In this document: piece by piece, positions 1 to 9,226 of the stretch
How positions within the stretch are numbered: the stretch's first letter is position 1
How the letters are laid out: each line of letters opens with the position of its first letter
NCBI RefSeq assembly: GCF_003992065.1
Contig: NZ_RQUZ01000001.1
Coordinates: 267,095-331,094 of the forward strand
Length of the DNA stretch: 64,000 nt
From: Veillonella seminalis
GTDB lineage: Bacteria > Bacillota > Negativicutes > Veillonellales > Veillonellaceae
Reading direction: 5' to 3'
Position numbers and translations under genes: made by a program
Notes under the pieces: model-generated
Databases searched by the model: none
Told to the model about the DNA's origin: nothing
The model's input: the letters and a program-made list of their open reading frames with translations, nothing else

Positions 1-2
1 AC

Positions 3-404
3 TTATCGGCCTATAATCACCATGTGAAACGAATTGTTGACGGCAGTCCCACAATTGTCGTGGATTATGGTAAAATTCAAATAGAAGAATGTATGCGTAA
101 CGGTATCAGTGCCGGCGATTTACATTTGAAACTGCGCGCCAACGGGGTAACGCGCGTGGGGGAAGTTAAACGGGCTGTTTTGGAACAAAACGGACAATTG
201 ACGGTGGTTAAGTTTGGGGAAGATTCGGTACACTATCTGCTTATTGTGGACGGACAGGCCGATGAAAATGTATTGTCTTTAGTAGAAAAAGATAGAGAAT
301 GGTTAGAAACGAGCGTAGTAGAGCAAGGCTATCAAATCTCGGGGATCTATATGGCCGAGCTCGTGCATGGTGAGTTGGTTATAACCCCATATTTGAAAGA
401 TTAA
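3..404 (+). CDS. DUF421 (YetF-like) membrane protein, C-terminal part only
   Basis: The reading frame is open from base 3 and enters from before the window, so only the last 133 codons are present. The visible part matches the soluble cytoplasmic C-terminal half of the DUF421/YetF family: a KRIVDG-PTIVV stretch followed by a GDLHLKLR helix and a VLEQNGQLTVVK strand, which are characteristic of that domain. Family members have about three N-terminal membrane helices, which would lie upstream. The role is poorly defined; some relatives are linked to sporulation or the envelope. The GTG at 24 is an internal codon, not a start, because the upstream codons continue the same family pattern. Confidence 0.75.
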   Translation, partial: LSAYNHHVKRIVDGSPTIVVDYGKIQIEECMRNGISAGDLHLKLRANGVTRVGEVKRAVLEQNGQLTVVKFGEDSVHYLLIVDGQADENVLSLVEKDREWLETSVVEQGYQISGIYMAELVHGELVITPYLKD

Positions 405-495
405 TCTTTTGAAAAATTATAAGTTTGATTCATGAATTTTGAAAACCTGGTTGTAAAAAGATTAATCATACTTGGGGCGATGAAAGGAGCTAGTC

Positions 496-777
496 ATGGT
501 AGGACTTCAGCGATCTTTATTGGTAATTGCATTTCTCTATATTTTGTATCATATTTACGGGCACGGTTTTACGACGACAAATTTAATAGCCATTGTATTG
601 CTGTTATTCTCGTTTGTGTTTGAAGTCACGCGTAAGGCTCGTCGTGAAAAATTAGAAGCCTATTTTGTTCGTAAAGAAGCGGAATTGGCGGCTAAAGAAG
701 CGGCTGAACGGGGTGAAACTATTGAGGTTGAAGGAAAACCGACAGACACAGTCGATGTTAAACACGAAGTTAAGTAA
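496..777 (+). CDS. Small two-helix membrane protein, function unknown
   Basis: 93 residues. A good ribosome binding site (AAGGAG) lies about 7 bases before the ATG. Two hydrophobic segments, at residues about 5-23 and 27-45, are followed by a charged tail rich in Lys, Glu and Ala (residues 46-93) that could form a cytoplasmic helix. I do not recognise a family. It lies 91 bases after the DUF421 gene on the same strand and could be co-transcribed with it. The stop codon falls inside the first copy of a 17-bp tandem repeat. An overlapping frame at 432-623 is a shadow. Confidence 0.6.
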   Translation: MVGLQRSLLVIAFLYILYHIYGHGFTTTNLIAIVLLLFSFVFEVTRKARREKLEAYFVRKEAELAAKEAAERGETIEVEGKPTDTVDVKHEVK

Positions 778-825
778 TATACGAAGTTAAGTAATATACA
801 AAGTTAAGTGATATACGAAGTGAGG
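764..825 (+). repeat. 17-bp tandem repeat spanning a stop codon
   Basis: Unit ACGAAGTTAAGTAATAT: two perfect copies (764-780, 781-797), a third with two changes (798-814) and a partial fourth (815-825). The TAA stop of the small membrane protein sits in copy 1. Slippage would not change the protein, because the stop is in the first copy. Confidence 0.9.
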
Positions 826-892
826 AGTGCAGAAAGCCGGGTGACATATGTAATTGAGTGATTCGCTTGGCTTATGATGAAAGGAGTCTTTG

Positions 893-1648
893 ATGAAATT
901 AATTTCTTGGAATGTTAACGGCCTGCGTGCCGCGGTAACCAAAGGTTTTATGGAAAGCTTTGAAAAGCTTGATGCGGATATGTTTTGCTTGCAGGAAACT
1001 AAATTGCAGCCGCACCAGATTGAATTGGAATTGCCGGGTTACGAGCAATATTGGAACAGTGCGGTGAAAAAAGGGTACAGCGGTACGGCTATTTTCACGC
1101 GTGTAAAACCGCTCAACGTAACCTACGGTATCGGTATTGAAGAGCACGACCAGGAAGGCCGCGTGATTACGGCGGAGTACGATAATTTCTACCTCGTAAC
1201 TTGTTACACGCCGAACAGCCAGCGTGAATTGGCTCGTTTGGAATACCGCATGACTTGGGAAGACGCGTTTCGTGCGTACTTATTGGAATTGGATGCGAAA
1301 AAGCCGGTTATTCTTTGCGGTGACCTCAACGTGGCACATAATGAAATCGACTTGAAAAATCCGAAGACAAACCGCAAGAACGCCGGTTTTACCGACGAAG
1401 AACGTGAAAAAATGACGGAACTTTTGAATGCCGGTTTTACCGATACCTTCCGTAAACTCTATCCGGACGTAACCGATGCGTACAGCTGGTGGTCCTATAT
1501 GGGCAAAGCGCGCGATAGGAACGTAGGATGGAGAATTGACTACTTCATTACGTCTGCACGTCTTGATAAAGATATCGTAGAAGCTAAAATTCATCCGGAC
1601 ATTTTCGGCAGCGATCATTGCCCGGTTGAACTTGAAATTAATCTTTAA
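893..1648 (+). CDS. exoA: Exodeoxyribonuclease III / AP endonuclease
   Basis: 251 residues. This is a Mg-dependent 3'-5' exonuclease and apurinic/apyrimidinic endonuclease of base-excision repair, of the XthA/ExoA group of the endonuclease-exonuclease-phosphatase fold. The family signatures are visible: SWNVNGLR at the N-terminus, catalytic Glu in LQETKLQ (residue 35), CGDLNVAH near residue 143 and the C-terminal GSDHCPV with the catalytic Asp-His pair. The ATG at 893 is chosen because AAGGAG ends 6 bases before it; the TTG just before it is less likely. Length is normal for the family (about 250). It is probably a single gene, ending at the terminator at 1771. Confidence 0.95.
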   Translation: MKLISWNVNGLRAAVTKGFMESFEKLDADMFCLQETKLQPHQIELELPGYEQYWNSAVKKGYSGTAIFTRVKPLNVTYGIGIEEHDQEGRVITAEYDNFYLVTCYTPNSQRELARLEYRMTWEDAFRAYLLELDAKKPVILCGDLNVAHNEIDLKNPKTNRKNAGFTDEEREKMTELLNAGFTDTFRKLYPDVTDAYSWWSYMGKARDRNVGWRIDYFITSARLDKDIVEAKIHPDIFGSDHCPVELEINL

Positions 1649-1770
1649 TAAACCGTTGTGGTATACTTTTTTACCGGAAACATTGGTTTATAATCTATAG
1701 AATGGCTTAAAACAAGGCAGTTTGTGGTGTTTTTGCTATATTGAATTATCATATATGCATAAAAATAGTA

Positions 1771-1808
1771 AGAGTTCGCCTCGATAAATTCAGGCGGACT
1801 CTTTTATT
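1771..1808 (+). terminator. Rho-independent terminator after exoA
   Basis: AGAGTTCGCCT pairs with AGGCGGACTCT (one G-T pair) and is followed by TTTTATTTT. The rest of the 332-base gap (1649-1980) holds a candidate promoter for gdhA, an extended -10 TGGTATAGT at 1890-1898 with no clear -35, and nothing else that I can see. Confidence 0.85.
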
Positions 1809-1980
1809 TTCTAACCTTTATAAATCATGCGTAATAGTTATGATAAAAATGCCTCTTATGAAAAATAATTAGTTATTATTTCGGCGCTGTGGTATAGTGT
1901 ATACAAGACATGGATTAGTAATGTTGATTTTAAATTTTTGATTTTTAATAGTGTATGCGTAAGAAGGAGAAACGATTATT

Positions 1981-3237
1981 ATGGCAAATTATAATCCCTA
2001 CGAAAACATGCTTAACACACTTGACCAAGCGGCCGAAAAATTAGGTTTGACGAGAAACGACTATGAAGTTATCCGCCATCCTGAACGCGAAATGCAAGTA
2101 GCCGTTCCTGTACAAATGGACGATGGTCATATTGAAGTATTTAGCGGTTATCGTACGCAACATAGTACAATTATGGGCGCAGCTAAAGGTGGTCTCCGTT
2201 TCCATCCTGATTCCGATGAAAACGAAGTTCGTGCTTTGGCAGCTTGGATGACAATCAAAAACTCTATCGCACACCTTCCATACGGTGGCGGTAAAGGCGG
2301 GATCAAAGTAGATCCTAAGAAATTGAGCCAACGCGAATTAGAACGTTTGACTCGCGGTTTTGTTCGTAAAATTGCTCCAATCATCGGCGTTGATACTGAC
2401 GTACCGGCTCCTGATGTTAACACTAATCCTCAAATCATGGCTTGGATCGTGGATGAATTCTCCACATTAAAAGGCGTATGGTCTCCGGGCGTTGTAACCG
2501 GTAAACCATTGGCAGTCGGCGGTTCCAAAGGCCGTAATGAAGCAACCGGTCGTGGATGCATGTTTACGTTGAAGAGCTACCTTGAAAAGAAAGGTAAGAA
2601 AATGACCGACGTAACCATCGCTGTTCAAGGTTTCGGTAACGTAGGTAGCGTTGGTGCATTATTGATGCATCGTGAAGGCGCTAAAATCGTTGCTATCGGC
2701 GACGTTCATGGTTCCATTTACAATGAAAACGGTATCGACGTTGAAAAAGCTTACGAATATGCCAACTCTCATGGCCGTTCCTTGGAAGGTTATGAAGAAG
2801 CAGGCATGAAACGTATTCCTAACCCTGAATTATTACTTCTCGACGTAGATGTATTATATCTCGCCGCTTTGGAAAACCAATTAAACGGCAGCAACATGAA
2901 AGAAGTTAAAGCTAAAACTATCTTGGAAGGTGCTAACGGCCCTACAACTAACGAAGCTGACTTGTACTTCTTCGAAAAAGGCATCGAAATCATTCCTGAC
3001 GTATTGGCTAATGGCGGCGGCGTAGTAACTTCTTACTACGAATGGGTACAGAACAAAGCCGGCTTCTACTGGGATGAAGACGAAGTAAATGCTCGCCTCG
3101 AAAAGAACATGAAAATGAGCTTTGAAGAAGTTTGGGAAATGCAACAACAATACAAAGTATATCCTCGTTTAGCTGCTTACATGGTAGCTTTGAAACGTTT
3201 GGTTGATGCCAGCAAACTTCGTGGTTTCAACGGCTGA
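1981..3237 (+). CDS. gdhA: Glutamate dehydrogenase (Glu/Leu/Phe/Val dehydrogenase family)
   Basis: 418 residues. Catalyses reversible oxidative deamination of glutamate to 2-oxoglutarate and ammonia with NAD(P). The N-terminal dimerisation/substrate domain has the active-site lysine motif LPYGGGKGGI (about residues 98-107) and AAKGGLRFHP. The C-terminal Rossmann domain has VAIQGFGNVGS (about residues 213-223). Length matches hexameric bacterial GDHs of about 420 residues. AAGGAG lies 10-15 bases before the ATG. It is a single-gene unit bounded by terminators at 1771 and 3415. In an amino-acid and organic-acid fermenter it links nitrogen assimilation and glutamate catabolism. Cofactor preference cannot be read safely from the sequence. 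Confidence 0.95.
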   Translation: MANYNPYENMLNTLDQAAEKLGLTRNDYEVIRHPEREMQVAVPVQMDDGHIEVFSGYRTQHSTIMGAAKGGLRFHPDSDENEVRALAAWMTIKNSIAHLPYGGGKGGIKVDPKKLSQRELERLTRGFVRKIAPIIGVDTDVPAPDVNTNPQIMAWIVDEFSTLKGVWSPGVVTGKPLAVGGSKGRNEATGRGCMFTLKSYLEKKGKKMTDVTIAVQGFGNVGSVGALLMHREGAKIVAIGDVHGSIYNENGIDVEKAYEYANSHGRSLEGYEEAGMKRIPNPELLLLDVDVLYLAALENQLNGSNMKEVKAKTILEGANGPTTNEADLYFFEKGIEIIPDVLANGGGVVTSYYEWVQNKAGFYWDEDEVNARLEKNMKMSFEEVWEMQQQYKVYPRLAAYMVALKRLVDASKLRGFNG

Positions 3238-3414
3238 TTTAGTTGCTGAAGTTAGCTCTTAAAACTTTATTACACTTGCCTTTAACGGCCGAACAGTAGT
3301 GAGTACTGATTGAGTCCGTACAACTTATAAAACGCTAAGTATGACTGTCTAACAAAGGCTATGCGTAGCCACCACTAATAAATGATAAATACTAGAAGGA
3401 TACTCAGCGGAATT

Positions 3415-3448
3415 GCGGTCAGGTATGTATTGCCTGACCGCTTTTTTA
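3415..3448 (+). terminator. Terminator after gdhA
   Basis: A perfect 9-bp stem, GCGGTCAGG / CCTGACCGC, with a 9-base loop is followed by TTTTTTAT. The 428-base gap 3238-3665 otherwise contains only the tRNA promoter and a small GGCTA/TAGCC palindrome near 3357. Confidence 0.9.
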
Positions 3449-3622
3449 TGATTATGTTGGGGGCTTATATTTATCATAGATTAGTCGTTCTTCACCGTCT
3501 GTTTGCTTTGTGCAGTTACTGTTGCCACAGAAAGAGAAAGGTATTAAAGACAGGGGGATATGTGACTTTCGCAACGTATTTAGATTGCGTATAGAATTTG
3601 TAAAAAATATATAAAAAAGTAC

Positions 3623-3651
3623 TTGCTTTTACTTTGAATTTAGTATAAAAT
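3623..3651 (+). promoter_or_regulatory. Candidate promoter of the tRNA cluster
   Basis: TTGCTT (-35) and TAAAAT (-10) are separated by 17 bases, and the first tRNA starts 15 bases after the -10 box. Confidence 0.6.
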
Positions 3652-3665
3652 ATCTCTTGTACCAT

Positions 3666-3741
3666 TCCTCGATAGCTCAGTCGGTAGAGCAATCGGCTGT
3701 TAACCGATCGGTCGTAGGTTCGAGTCCTACTCGGGGAGCCA
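3666..3741 (+). tRNA. tRNA-Asn (GTT)
   Basis: 76 bases with encoded CCA. The acceptor TCCTCGA pairs with TCGGGGA, the anticodon loop is CTGTTAA (anticodon GTT), and the T-arm has GGTTCGAGTCC. It is the first of three adjacent tRNAs. Confidence 0.97.
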
Positions 3742-3745
3742 ATGT

Positions 3746-3820
3746 GGCCCGTTGGTCAAGCGGTTAAGACACCGCCCTTTCACGGCGGTATCGGGGGTTC
3801 GATTCCCCCACGGGTCACCA
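3746..3820 (+). tRNA. tRNA-Glu (TTC)
   Basis: 75 bases with encoded CCA. The acceptor GGCCCGT pairs with ACGGGTC, the anticodon stem is CCGCC/GGCGG, and the loop CTTTCAC gives anticodon TTC. It is separated from tRNA-Asn by 4 bases. Confidence 0.97.
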
Positions 3821-3825
3821 CATAT

Positions 3826-3901
<76 letters not shown>

Positions 3902-3911
3902 GAAACTTTAG

Positions 3912-3945
3912 AAAAAGCACTTGAGAAATCAAGTGCTTTTTTATT
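3912..3945 (+). terminator. Terminator of the tRNA cluster
   Basis: AAAAAGCACTTGA and TCAAGTGCTTTTTT form a 13-bp stem with a GAAA tetraloop and a U-tract. It could act in both directions. Confidence 0.93.
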
Positions 3946-4080
3946 TTATGGATTAATTTCTTACAAGGCTAATGCGTCCTAAAATTGAGATTACTTCGTA
4001 ATCGGAATGTTGAATTTCTTATTGCCGGAAGTATATTAATTTCACAAAATAATAATTAAAACTGATAAGAATTTACATTC

Positions 4081-4116
4081 AGCCCACTGCAGTTGCAGTG
4101 GGCTGTTTTTTATACA
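4081..4116 (+). terminator. Orphan terminator-like hairpin
   Basis: AGCCCACTGC, loop AGTT, then GCAGTGGGCT and a T-run. No intact gene lies directly upstream, so it may be what is left of a lost gene. The rest of 3946-4402 is AT-rich and holds a 10-bp direct repeat (ATTTACCAGT twice, near 4190-4210) and no recognisable gene. Confidence 0.8.
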
Positions 4117-4402
4117 AAACCATTTATAAAAATTAATATCGATATGGGAGGTAAAACCTACTTGATAATTAATAAAATGAATATATCTGTATTTACCAGT
4201 ATTTACCAGTGTTTATCTATAAAAATCGATGCCAATTGATAATTATCGAAGTCTATCGAGAAGAATGATAATATGAATAATATTATTATAAGTTTTAAAT
4301 TGAATCTTTATATCGAATATTTTCGAATGGCATGCTTAAGGTAGATTCATAAATATCTCATTAATTTTTTAACGGTCAAAGAGATGATAAATAGTTCGAA
4401 AA

Positions 4403-6319
4403 GTGTTTGGAAACGGTGTATTTTGTGAAGTAAATAAATCGTCTCAAATGGAATTATTTTGTTTTTTGATTAACAAAGTGTTCATATTCAAGAGCACGAT
4501 TAATATCGCCGGCGACGGTAATACAGTAACATCTGTTAAAGATGGTAAGATTGAAGTCGGCTTAAATAAAGATGTTAACCTTGGCCAAGATGGTTCCATT
4601 GCAGCAGGTAATACAACTATCGATAAAGATGGCGTTTCTACAGACAAGATTGCAATTAAAGATTCCGGCATTTCCATCGATAAAGATGGCATCAATGCAG
4701 GCAATACACAAATCAAAGATGTAGCTAGTGGTCTTACCGGTGATGCATATGATACTTCTATTGCAGGTCAGGAAAACTACAACAACGGTGCCAACATTGG
4801 GGATGTGTACAATATTGCTAAGGCTCAATCCGGTAAGAATATTACGGTAGATGCTGATAACAAAGTCAACTTGAACGACAATATCACTCTTGGTGACGAT
4901 AGTGATGCATCTAAACAGGTTAACATTAAGGGCAATGGTGCAACTGTAACAGCCGGCAGTGGTGATAATCAAGTTAAGATGGATGGTTCCAAAGGTCAGA
5001 TTTCTGTAGGCGGTGCTGTTCTTGGTAATCAGGAAAACACAGCAGGCGATAGCAATCCGGCAACAGGCAACTATCTCACCGGTTTAGACAATACTACTTG
5101 GGAGGGTGAAAACATCCGGTCCGGCCGTGCAGCAACTGAAGATCAGTTGAAGACTGTTAGCGATAAAGTCAATAAAGGCCGTGTATTCGAAGGCGATGAC
5201 GGAGCTGATAATAGCGTTACTGTAGGTCTCGGCGATACCTTGAAACTCAACGGCGGTGCTAATGCTGCTAGATTATCTGATGGTAACATTGGCGTTGTAA
5301 GAAACAGCAACGGTGACGGTCTTGACATTAAACTTGCGGAAGACTTAACCGGTCTTGATAGTGTAACAACCGGTAATACGACTATGGATAGTAGTGGTAT
5401 CACCATTAAGACAGTGGATGACGATCGCAATATCACTATCCAGGATAGCAATATCAACATGGGTAACAACGTAGTAAGCGGGGTTGCTGACGGTACGGTA
5501 GCAGCCGGTTCTACGGAAGCTATTAACGGTAGCCAACTCGCTCAGCGTGACCAAGCTATCAACAACCTCGGTGGTGCGGTTAACAAATTAGATAATCGTA
5601 TTAATCGTGTTGGTGCCGGTGCGGCAGCTTTGGCAGCTCTCCATCCACAGGACTTCGATCCGGATGATAAATGGGATTTCGCATTCGGTTATGGTCACTA
5701 TAGCGGTGCGAATGTCGGTGTGCTTGGTGCCTTCTATAAACCAAATGAAGATACAACCTTCTCCGTTGGTGGTACAATCGGTGGCGGTGAAAACATGTTC
5801 AACGCCGGTGTATCCTTCAAGATTGGTCAAGGCAACAACGTATCTAATTCCCGCGTAGGTATGGCTAAGAAAATCAAACATCTCCGTGAAGACGTAGCTA
5901 AACTTGAAGAATTAGTAAATCGTCAGAGTCAAATGATTAATCAATTGACCGGCCAGAACCCTGGTACGATTGAGTCTAAAGGCAGTGAACTCTTCCCTGA
6001 TGTTCCTTCAAATCACTGGGCTTACGAATATGTAAACAAACTTCATGACCTCGGCATCGTTGAAGGCTATCCTGATGGCAACTTCGACGGTAACCGTATG
6101 ATGACACGTTATGAATTCGCAGCAGTTGTATATCGTGCAATCATGGCAGGTGCAGCATCCAATGCAGCTCTCCAAGGTGATGATACATTAGATCGTTTGG
6201 CAAACAAATTCTCCGACGAACTCAAGTACATACGCGTAGACACTGTGAAGAAGGATAAAGACGGTAATCCGGTTATCCAACGTGTTCGTATCGTTCCTGA
6301 AAACAAGGATAAATACTAA
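4403..6319 (+). pseudogene. 5'-truncated trimeric autotransporter adhesin with C-terminal SLH domain
   Basis: 638 codons are open, but the first 30 or so are unrelated AT-rich sequence with no ribosome binding site, signal peptide or ESPR motif. Adhesin-like sequence begins at about residue 31 (NIAGDGNTVTS). The passenger has repeated Gly/Asn/Asp-rich YadA-head/stalk motifs such as TTIDKDGVS and GNTQIKD, then SEAINGSQL and a left-handed coiled coil (about 380-400). The four-strand YadA membrane anchor spans about 398-477. After the anchor, where most such proteins end, there is a coiled coil (about 490-515), an SLH motif (about 529-580, LFPDVPSNHWAYEYVNKL) and a basic tail. SLH domains bind polyaminated peptidoglycan in Negativicutes. 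It is probably not exported as it stands and may be a silent cassette for an intact paralogue. Confidence 0.7.
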
Positions 6320-6376
6320 GAGTCGTTGATTCTTTAACGAATTGTTAAATGGTCATTGATTAGTTTTTGAGAAATT

Positions 6377-6429
6377 GGGTCGTAACACAATGTAGGTTTT
6401 TACTCACATTGGGGTTACGGCCCTTTTTT
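6377..6429 (+). terminator. Terminator after the autotransporter remnant
   Basis: GGGTCGTAAC and GTTACGGCCC enclose a second stem, AATGT/ACATT, and are followed by TTTTTT. Confidence 0.85.
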
Positions 6430-6590
6430 CGTCATATCTTCATTGGCGAATACCCCAAGATGTGGTAACATAATATAATAAATATAAGAATAATAAGGTC
6501 AGTCAAGGCGTTTTTTCAAAACAGAAATTCATTAACGTTTGAACCGAATGACCTGTGAAATCTAAAATAAATTATGGCAGGAGGAAGAAA

Positions 6591-8198
6591 ATGTCTGCAT
6601 TTATACCGTATTTAGTAGTATTGGGCGTTATCGTCGTGTTTTTCGGAGTATGTTATTTAGTATTCCGTGATAGCGGTAAGTCTAAAGAAGCTGAGGCTTT
6701 GGCTAATGAAAAGGTGAGCGATGGCGATTATTATGAACGTAAACGTCGTGATCACGGTGCCGCTTACTATCGCGAAGATGCTAAACAAAATAGAGACAAC
6801 TATCGATTCGGCGGTGGGCATCAAGTGACGGATACCAATCATCAAGAAACTTCCGATAAAGAGATGGCCAGCACGTTTGTGCCTTTATCCAATCGTCAAA
6901 TGGAATCCGATTTTAATCATGCGATGACGGGACCGGCAAGCAATCGTTTTGGCGGAGCTCCGGAAGAGGATTTGGACAGTCGTTTAGGTCAAGATATTGT
7001 ATCTGATTTGGATATGACGAAACCAATGCTTAAAATTCCGACGGAACCACCGGCTGAGCCGCTCACTGAAAGTGAATTGACACGTCGCATTCATCGTGTG
7101 ACGCCGACGGAAGCAACTGCCGCTGAAGCAGCTGATGATGCTACCCGCATTATCCCGGTAGTTCGTGACCATAGCAGTGCTGATACATTCGGTCGTGCAG
7201 GTCAGAGTGCAACTCATGCGGCTTATGGTGAGGCTGAAATGCCTGATTTAATTGCTCTTGGTACTTCGCATTTCATGAGCTCTTTTGGTGCGGTTAATGC
7301 AAGCACTAAGGAACAAGTATTGGATATTACTAAAACAGCCTTAGATCGTTTGGGTATCACCGCCAGTGGTGAATTACACGCCCTTTTGGAAAATATCGTT
7401 GTGCAGGAAGCGCTCCTTTGCATGCAGAAGGCCTATGCAACAACGCCGACGGTTTGGATGAAAGAAACGGCGATTGAAGCGTTTATGGATGTGGTTCAGG
7501 AACCTAAATCCAGCGCACCGTACTTGGTCGCTTTTGACGCCCTTCGCATTTTACCGCATTTGCAGTTAGGCCATTTCCAAATTATGGCGTTGGCGTTGTT
7601 ATTGCAGTATTCGCGCAATTCCAACAACTACAGCTTGGAACATTTACAGTATTATGTAGATAAATACATCGAACCGTTCTTGTCCGATTTGCCACGGGAA
7701 GAATCTATGTATCGTCAATTGGATTACTTGCGTTGTTCCATTCAAGAACCGGAACGCAATACTTTCTGGGATATTATGGTTCATTCCTATCCGTTCGTGT
7801 TTGCCTATGCCGGTTTTGATAAAGATGAATTGACACGTGCTTTACGCGGCCATGCCTTGGATGGTCGTTATATCGTGAAAAGTGTGAACTCGCCGTTGTT
7901 AAAATTGGCCGTTGTTGATGAAGGTTTGGCACCACGCTACTTCCATATGGCGCATTTGGATAATCCTGAAATTCAACAGCACATTTTGGCCTTGGCAACC
8001 GGTAAGCCGGTTGATTTTAATGCGACTGAACGTAAACAGGTGTTGGAATATATCTCGCCTGTATTGCCTAAAGTGGCTGATATGTATGATTCCATGCCGC
8101 TCAGCCATTCCAGCTTAACCTTGTTAGGTTTATATTTGGGTCGTGCCCATGTTAAAGTAACCATCGGTGAAGAATTCGACTTATCTCCTTGGTTTTAA
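6591..8198 (+). CDS. Membrane-anchored protein of unknown function
   Basis: 535 residues. The ATG at 6591 is chosen for its strong ribosome binding site (AGGAGGAAG, 4 bases away) and because the protein then starts directly with a membrane helix (residues 4-24, containing VVLGVIVVFFGVCYLV). The following 180 residues are charged and low in hydrophobicity, consistent with a disordered linker. Residues about 215-535 look like a folded, mostly helical domain (MKETAIEAFMDVV, ALALLLQYSRN). No catalytic motif or known family was recognised. The short N-terminus before the helix suggests that the bulk lies on one side of the inner membrane; the side is not certain. It is a single-gene unit between two terminators. 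Confidence 0.7.
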   Translation: MSAFIPYLVVLGVIVVFFGVCYLVFRDSGKSKEAEALANEKVSDGDYYERKRRDHGAAYYREDAKQNRDNYRFGGGHQVTDTNHQETSDKEMASTFVPLSNRQMESDFNHAMTGPASNRFGGAPEEDLDSRLGQDIVSDLDMTKPMLKIPTEPPAEPLTESELTRRIHRVTPTEATAAEAADDATRIIPVVRDHSSADTFGRAGQSATHAAYGEAEMPDLIALGTSHFMSSFGAVNASTKEQVLDITKTALDRLGITASGELHALLENIVVQEALLCMQKAYATTPTVWMKETAIEAFMDVVQEPKSSAPYLVAFDALRILPHLQLGHFQIMALALLLQYSRNSNNYSLEHLQYYVDKYIEPFLSDLPREESMYRQLDYLRCSIQEPERNTFWDIMVHSYPFVFAYAGFDKDELTRALRGHALDGRYIVKSVNSPLLKLAVVDEGLAPRYFHMAHLDNPEIQQHILALATGKPVDFNATERKQVLEYISPVLPKVADMYDSMPLSHSSLTLLGLYLGRAHVKVTIGEEFDLSPWF

Positions 8199-8276
8199 GC
8201 TGTAAAGTTAGAGAATAAGGCTTTTATGATAATTAAAAGCACGGTGACTTGCATAACAAATTAAAATTTATCAAAT

Positions 8277-8321
8277 AAAAAAGTGTACCTCCGAGCTGAT
8301 GATCGAGGGTACACTTTTTGT
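8277..8321. terminator. Bidirectional terminator between convergent genes
   Basis: AAAAAAGTGTACC and GGTACACTTTTTG form an inverted repeat with A- and T-tracts on both sides, between the plus-strand unknown gene and the minus-strand regulator. Confidence 0.9.
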
Positions 8322-8380
8322 TTTGCGGTTAATTACCGGTGAGGATTAAGTTTCAGTTATTTAACCGTTTGCGCTCACAC

Positions 8381-9097
8381 TTAAAAACTATATTCGTTAA
8401 TTGCTTTTACATCTAATAGTTTTACTTTTTTACCTTCAAACTCGATGATTTTTTCATCCTGTAAGCGACCTAATTCGCGGCTTAAGGATGTGCGCGATAC
8501 ATTGAGCACATCGGCCATTTCCTGACGATTGTGAGGGAGACGAATCGGGTTTTGTTTTTGATACGTATATAAATCATCAAAGTAGGCGAAGATTCGTTCA
8601 CGCATGCCTTTTAGTGAAAGATAGTGAACTTTACGGGTTAATGCCAAGGCTTTTTCAGACATATCATGTAAGAGATTGGTCAAAATTTGCACTTGGCAGG
8701 CATCGCAGTTGTTAAATGAGGTAGTGAAGGCTGCCTTGGGCACGAAGAGCACCGTGCTGTCTTCGGTTGTTTGAATTGTGGCCGGCCAATTCGGCATGTC
8801 CGTAAAGAGAATGGCTTCACCGAACATGGCGGATGGTGTCAGGTCAGTCATGATGGTGCGCTGGCCCAATACGTTTTCGCGCGTCAGATGAGCGTGGCCT
8901 TTTAATAAAATACCGATGCCTTCCATCGGGTCGCCGGCGATAGCGATGAAACTATTCTTTTTTATATTGGCAATTGTCAAATTCGGAGCAATTAAGAAAT
9001 TCCGTAATTGATCTTCGGAAAGATCGCGGAATAAGGGACTGCTGCTGAGCACAGGCAGATATTCCGTTATTAATTCAGTAGATAATCCGATATGCAT
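8381..9097 (-). CDS. Crp/Fnr-family transcription regulator, probably HcpR-like
   Basis: 238 residues. The N-terminal cyclic-nucleotide-binding-type beta-barrel (about 15-130) contains GIGILLKGHAHL and AMFGEAILF. A long dimer helix follows, then a C-terminal winged helix (about 165-230) with the recognition region NRQEMADVLNVSRTSLSREL. The start has a strong AAGGAGG ribosome binding site. It is divergent from hcp with 212 bases between the starts, which is the usual setting of HcpR, a regulator of nitrosative-stress genes. Two cysteines close together (NNCDACQ, near residue 130) could bind metal or sense redox, but the N-terminal Fe-S cysteines of classic FNR are absent. HcpR function is inferred from the neighbour. 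Confidence 0.85.
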   Translation of the reverse strand: MHIGLSTELITEYLPVLSSSPLFRDLSEDQLRNFLIAPNLTIANIKKNSFIAIAGDPMEGIGILLKGHAHLTRENVLGQRTIMTDLTPSAMFGEAILFTDMPNWPATIQTTEDSTVLFVPKAAFTTSFNNCDACQVQILTNLLHDMSEKALALTRKVHYLSLKGMRERIFAYFDDLYTYQKQNPIRLPHNRQEMADVLNVSRTSLSRELGRLQDEKIIEFEGKKVKLLDVKAINEYSF

Positions 9098-9207
9098 AGG
9101 AGCCTCCTTAAAATAAAATTTTTGTAAATGTTGCCATGGCTACAGTTTTTTACCTATAACTATACTATACTTTAAATGTAGTCACAAAGTAAACAACTTG
9201 CGGTAAG

Positions 9208-9226
9208 TGACAATCTGATTTTGTAA
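9208..9226. promoter_or_regulatory. Candidate Crp/Fnr-type operator upstream of hcp
   Basis: The imperfect palindrome TGACAATCTGATTTTGTAA (TnACAA...TTGTnA symmetry) lies in the hcpR-like/hcp divergent intergenic region, 84 bases before the hcp start. Its size and symmetry fit a Crp/Fnr dimer site. This is inference only. Confidence 0.4.

Noticed and set aside
432..623. 63-codon frame overlapping the small membrane protein
   Set aside because: The frame at 496 has the better ribosome binding site and a two-helix protein pattern.
3382..3594. 70-codon open frame after gdhA
   Set aside because: It covers the gdhA terminator hairpin, has no ribosome binding site and does not look like a protein.
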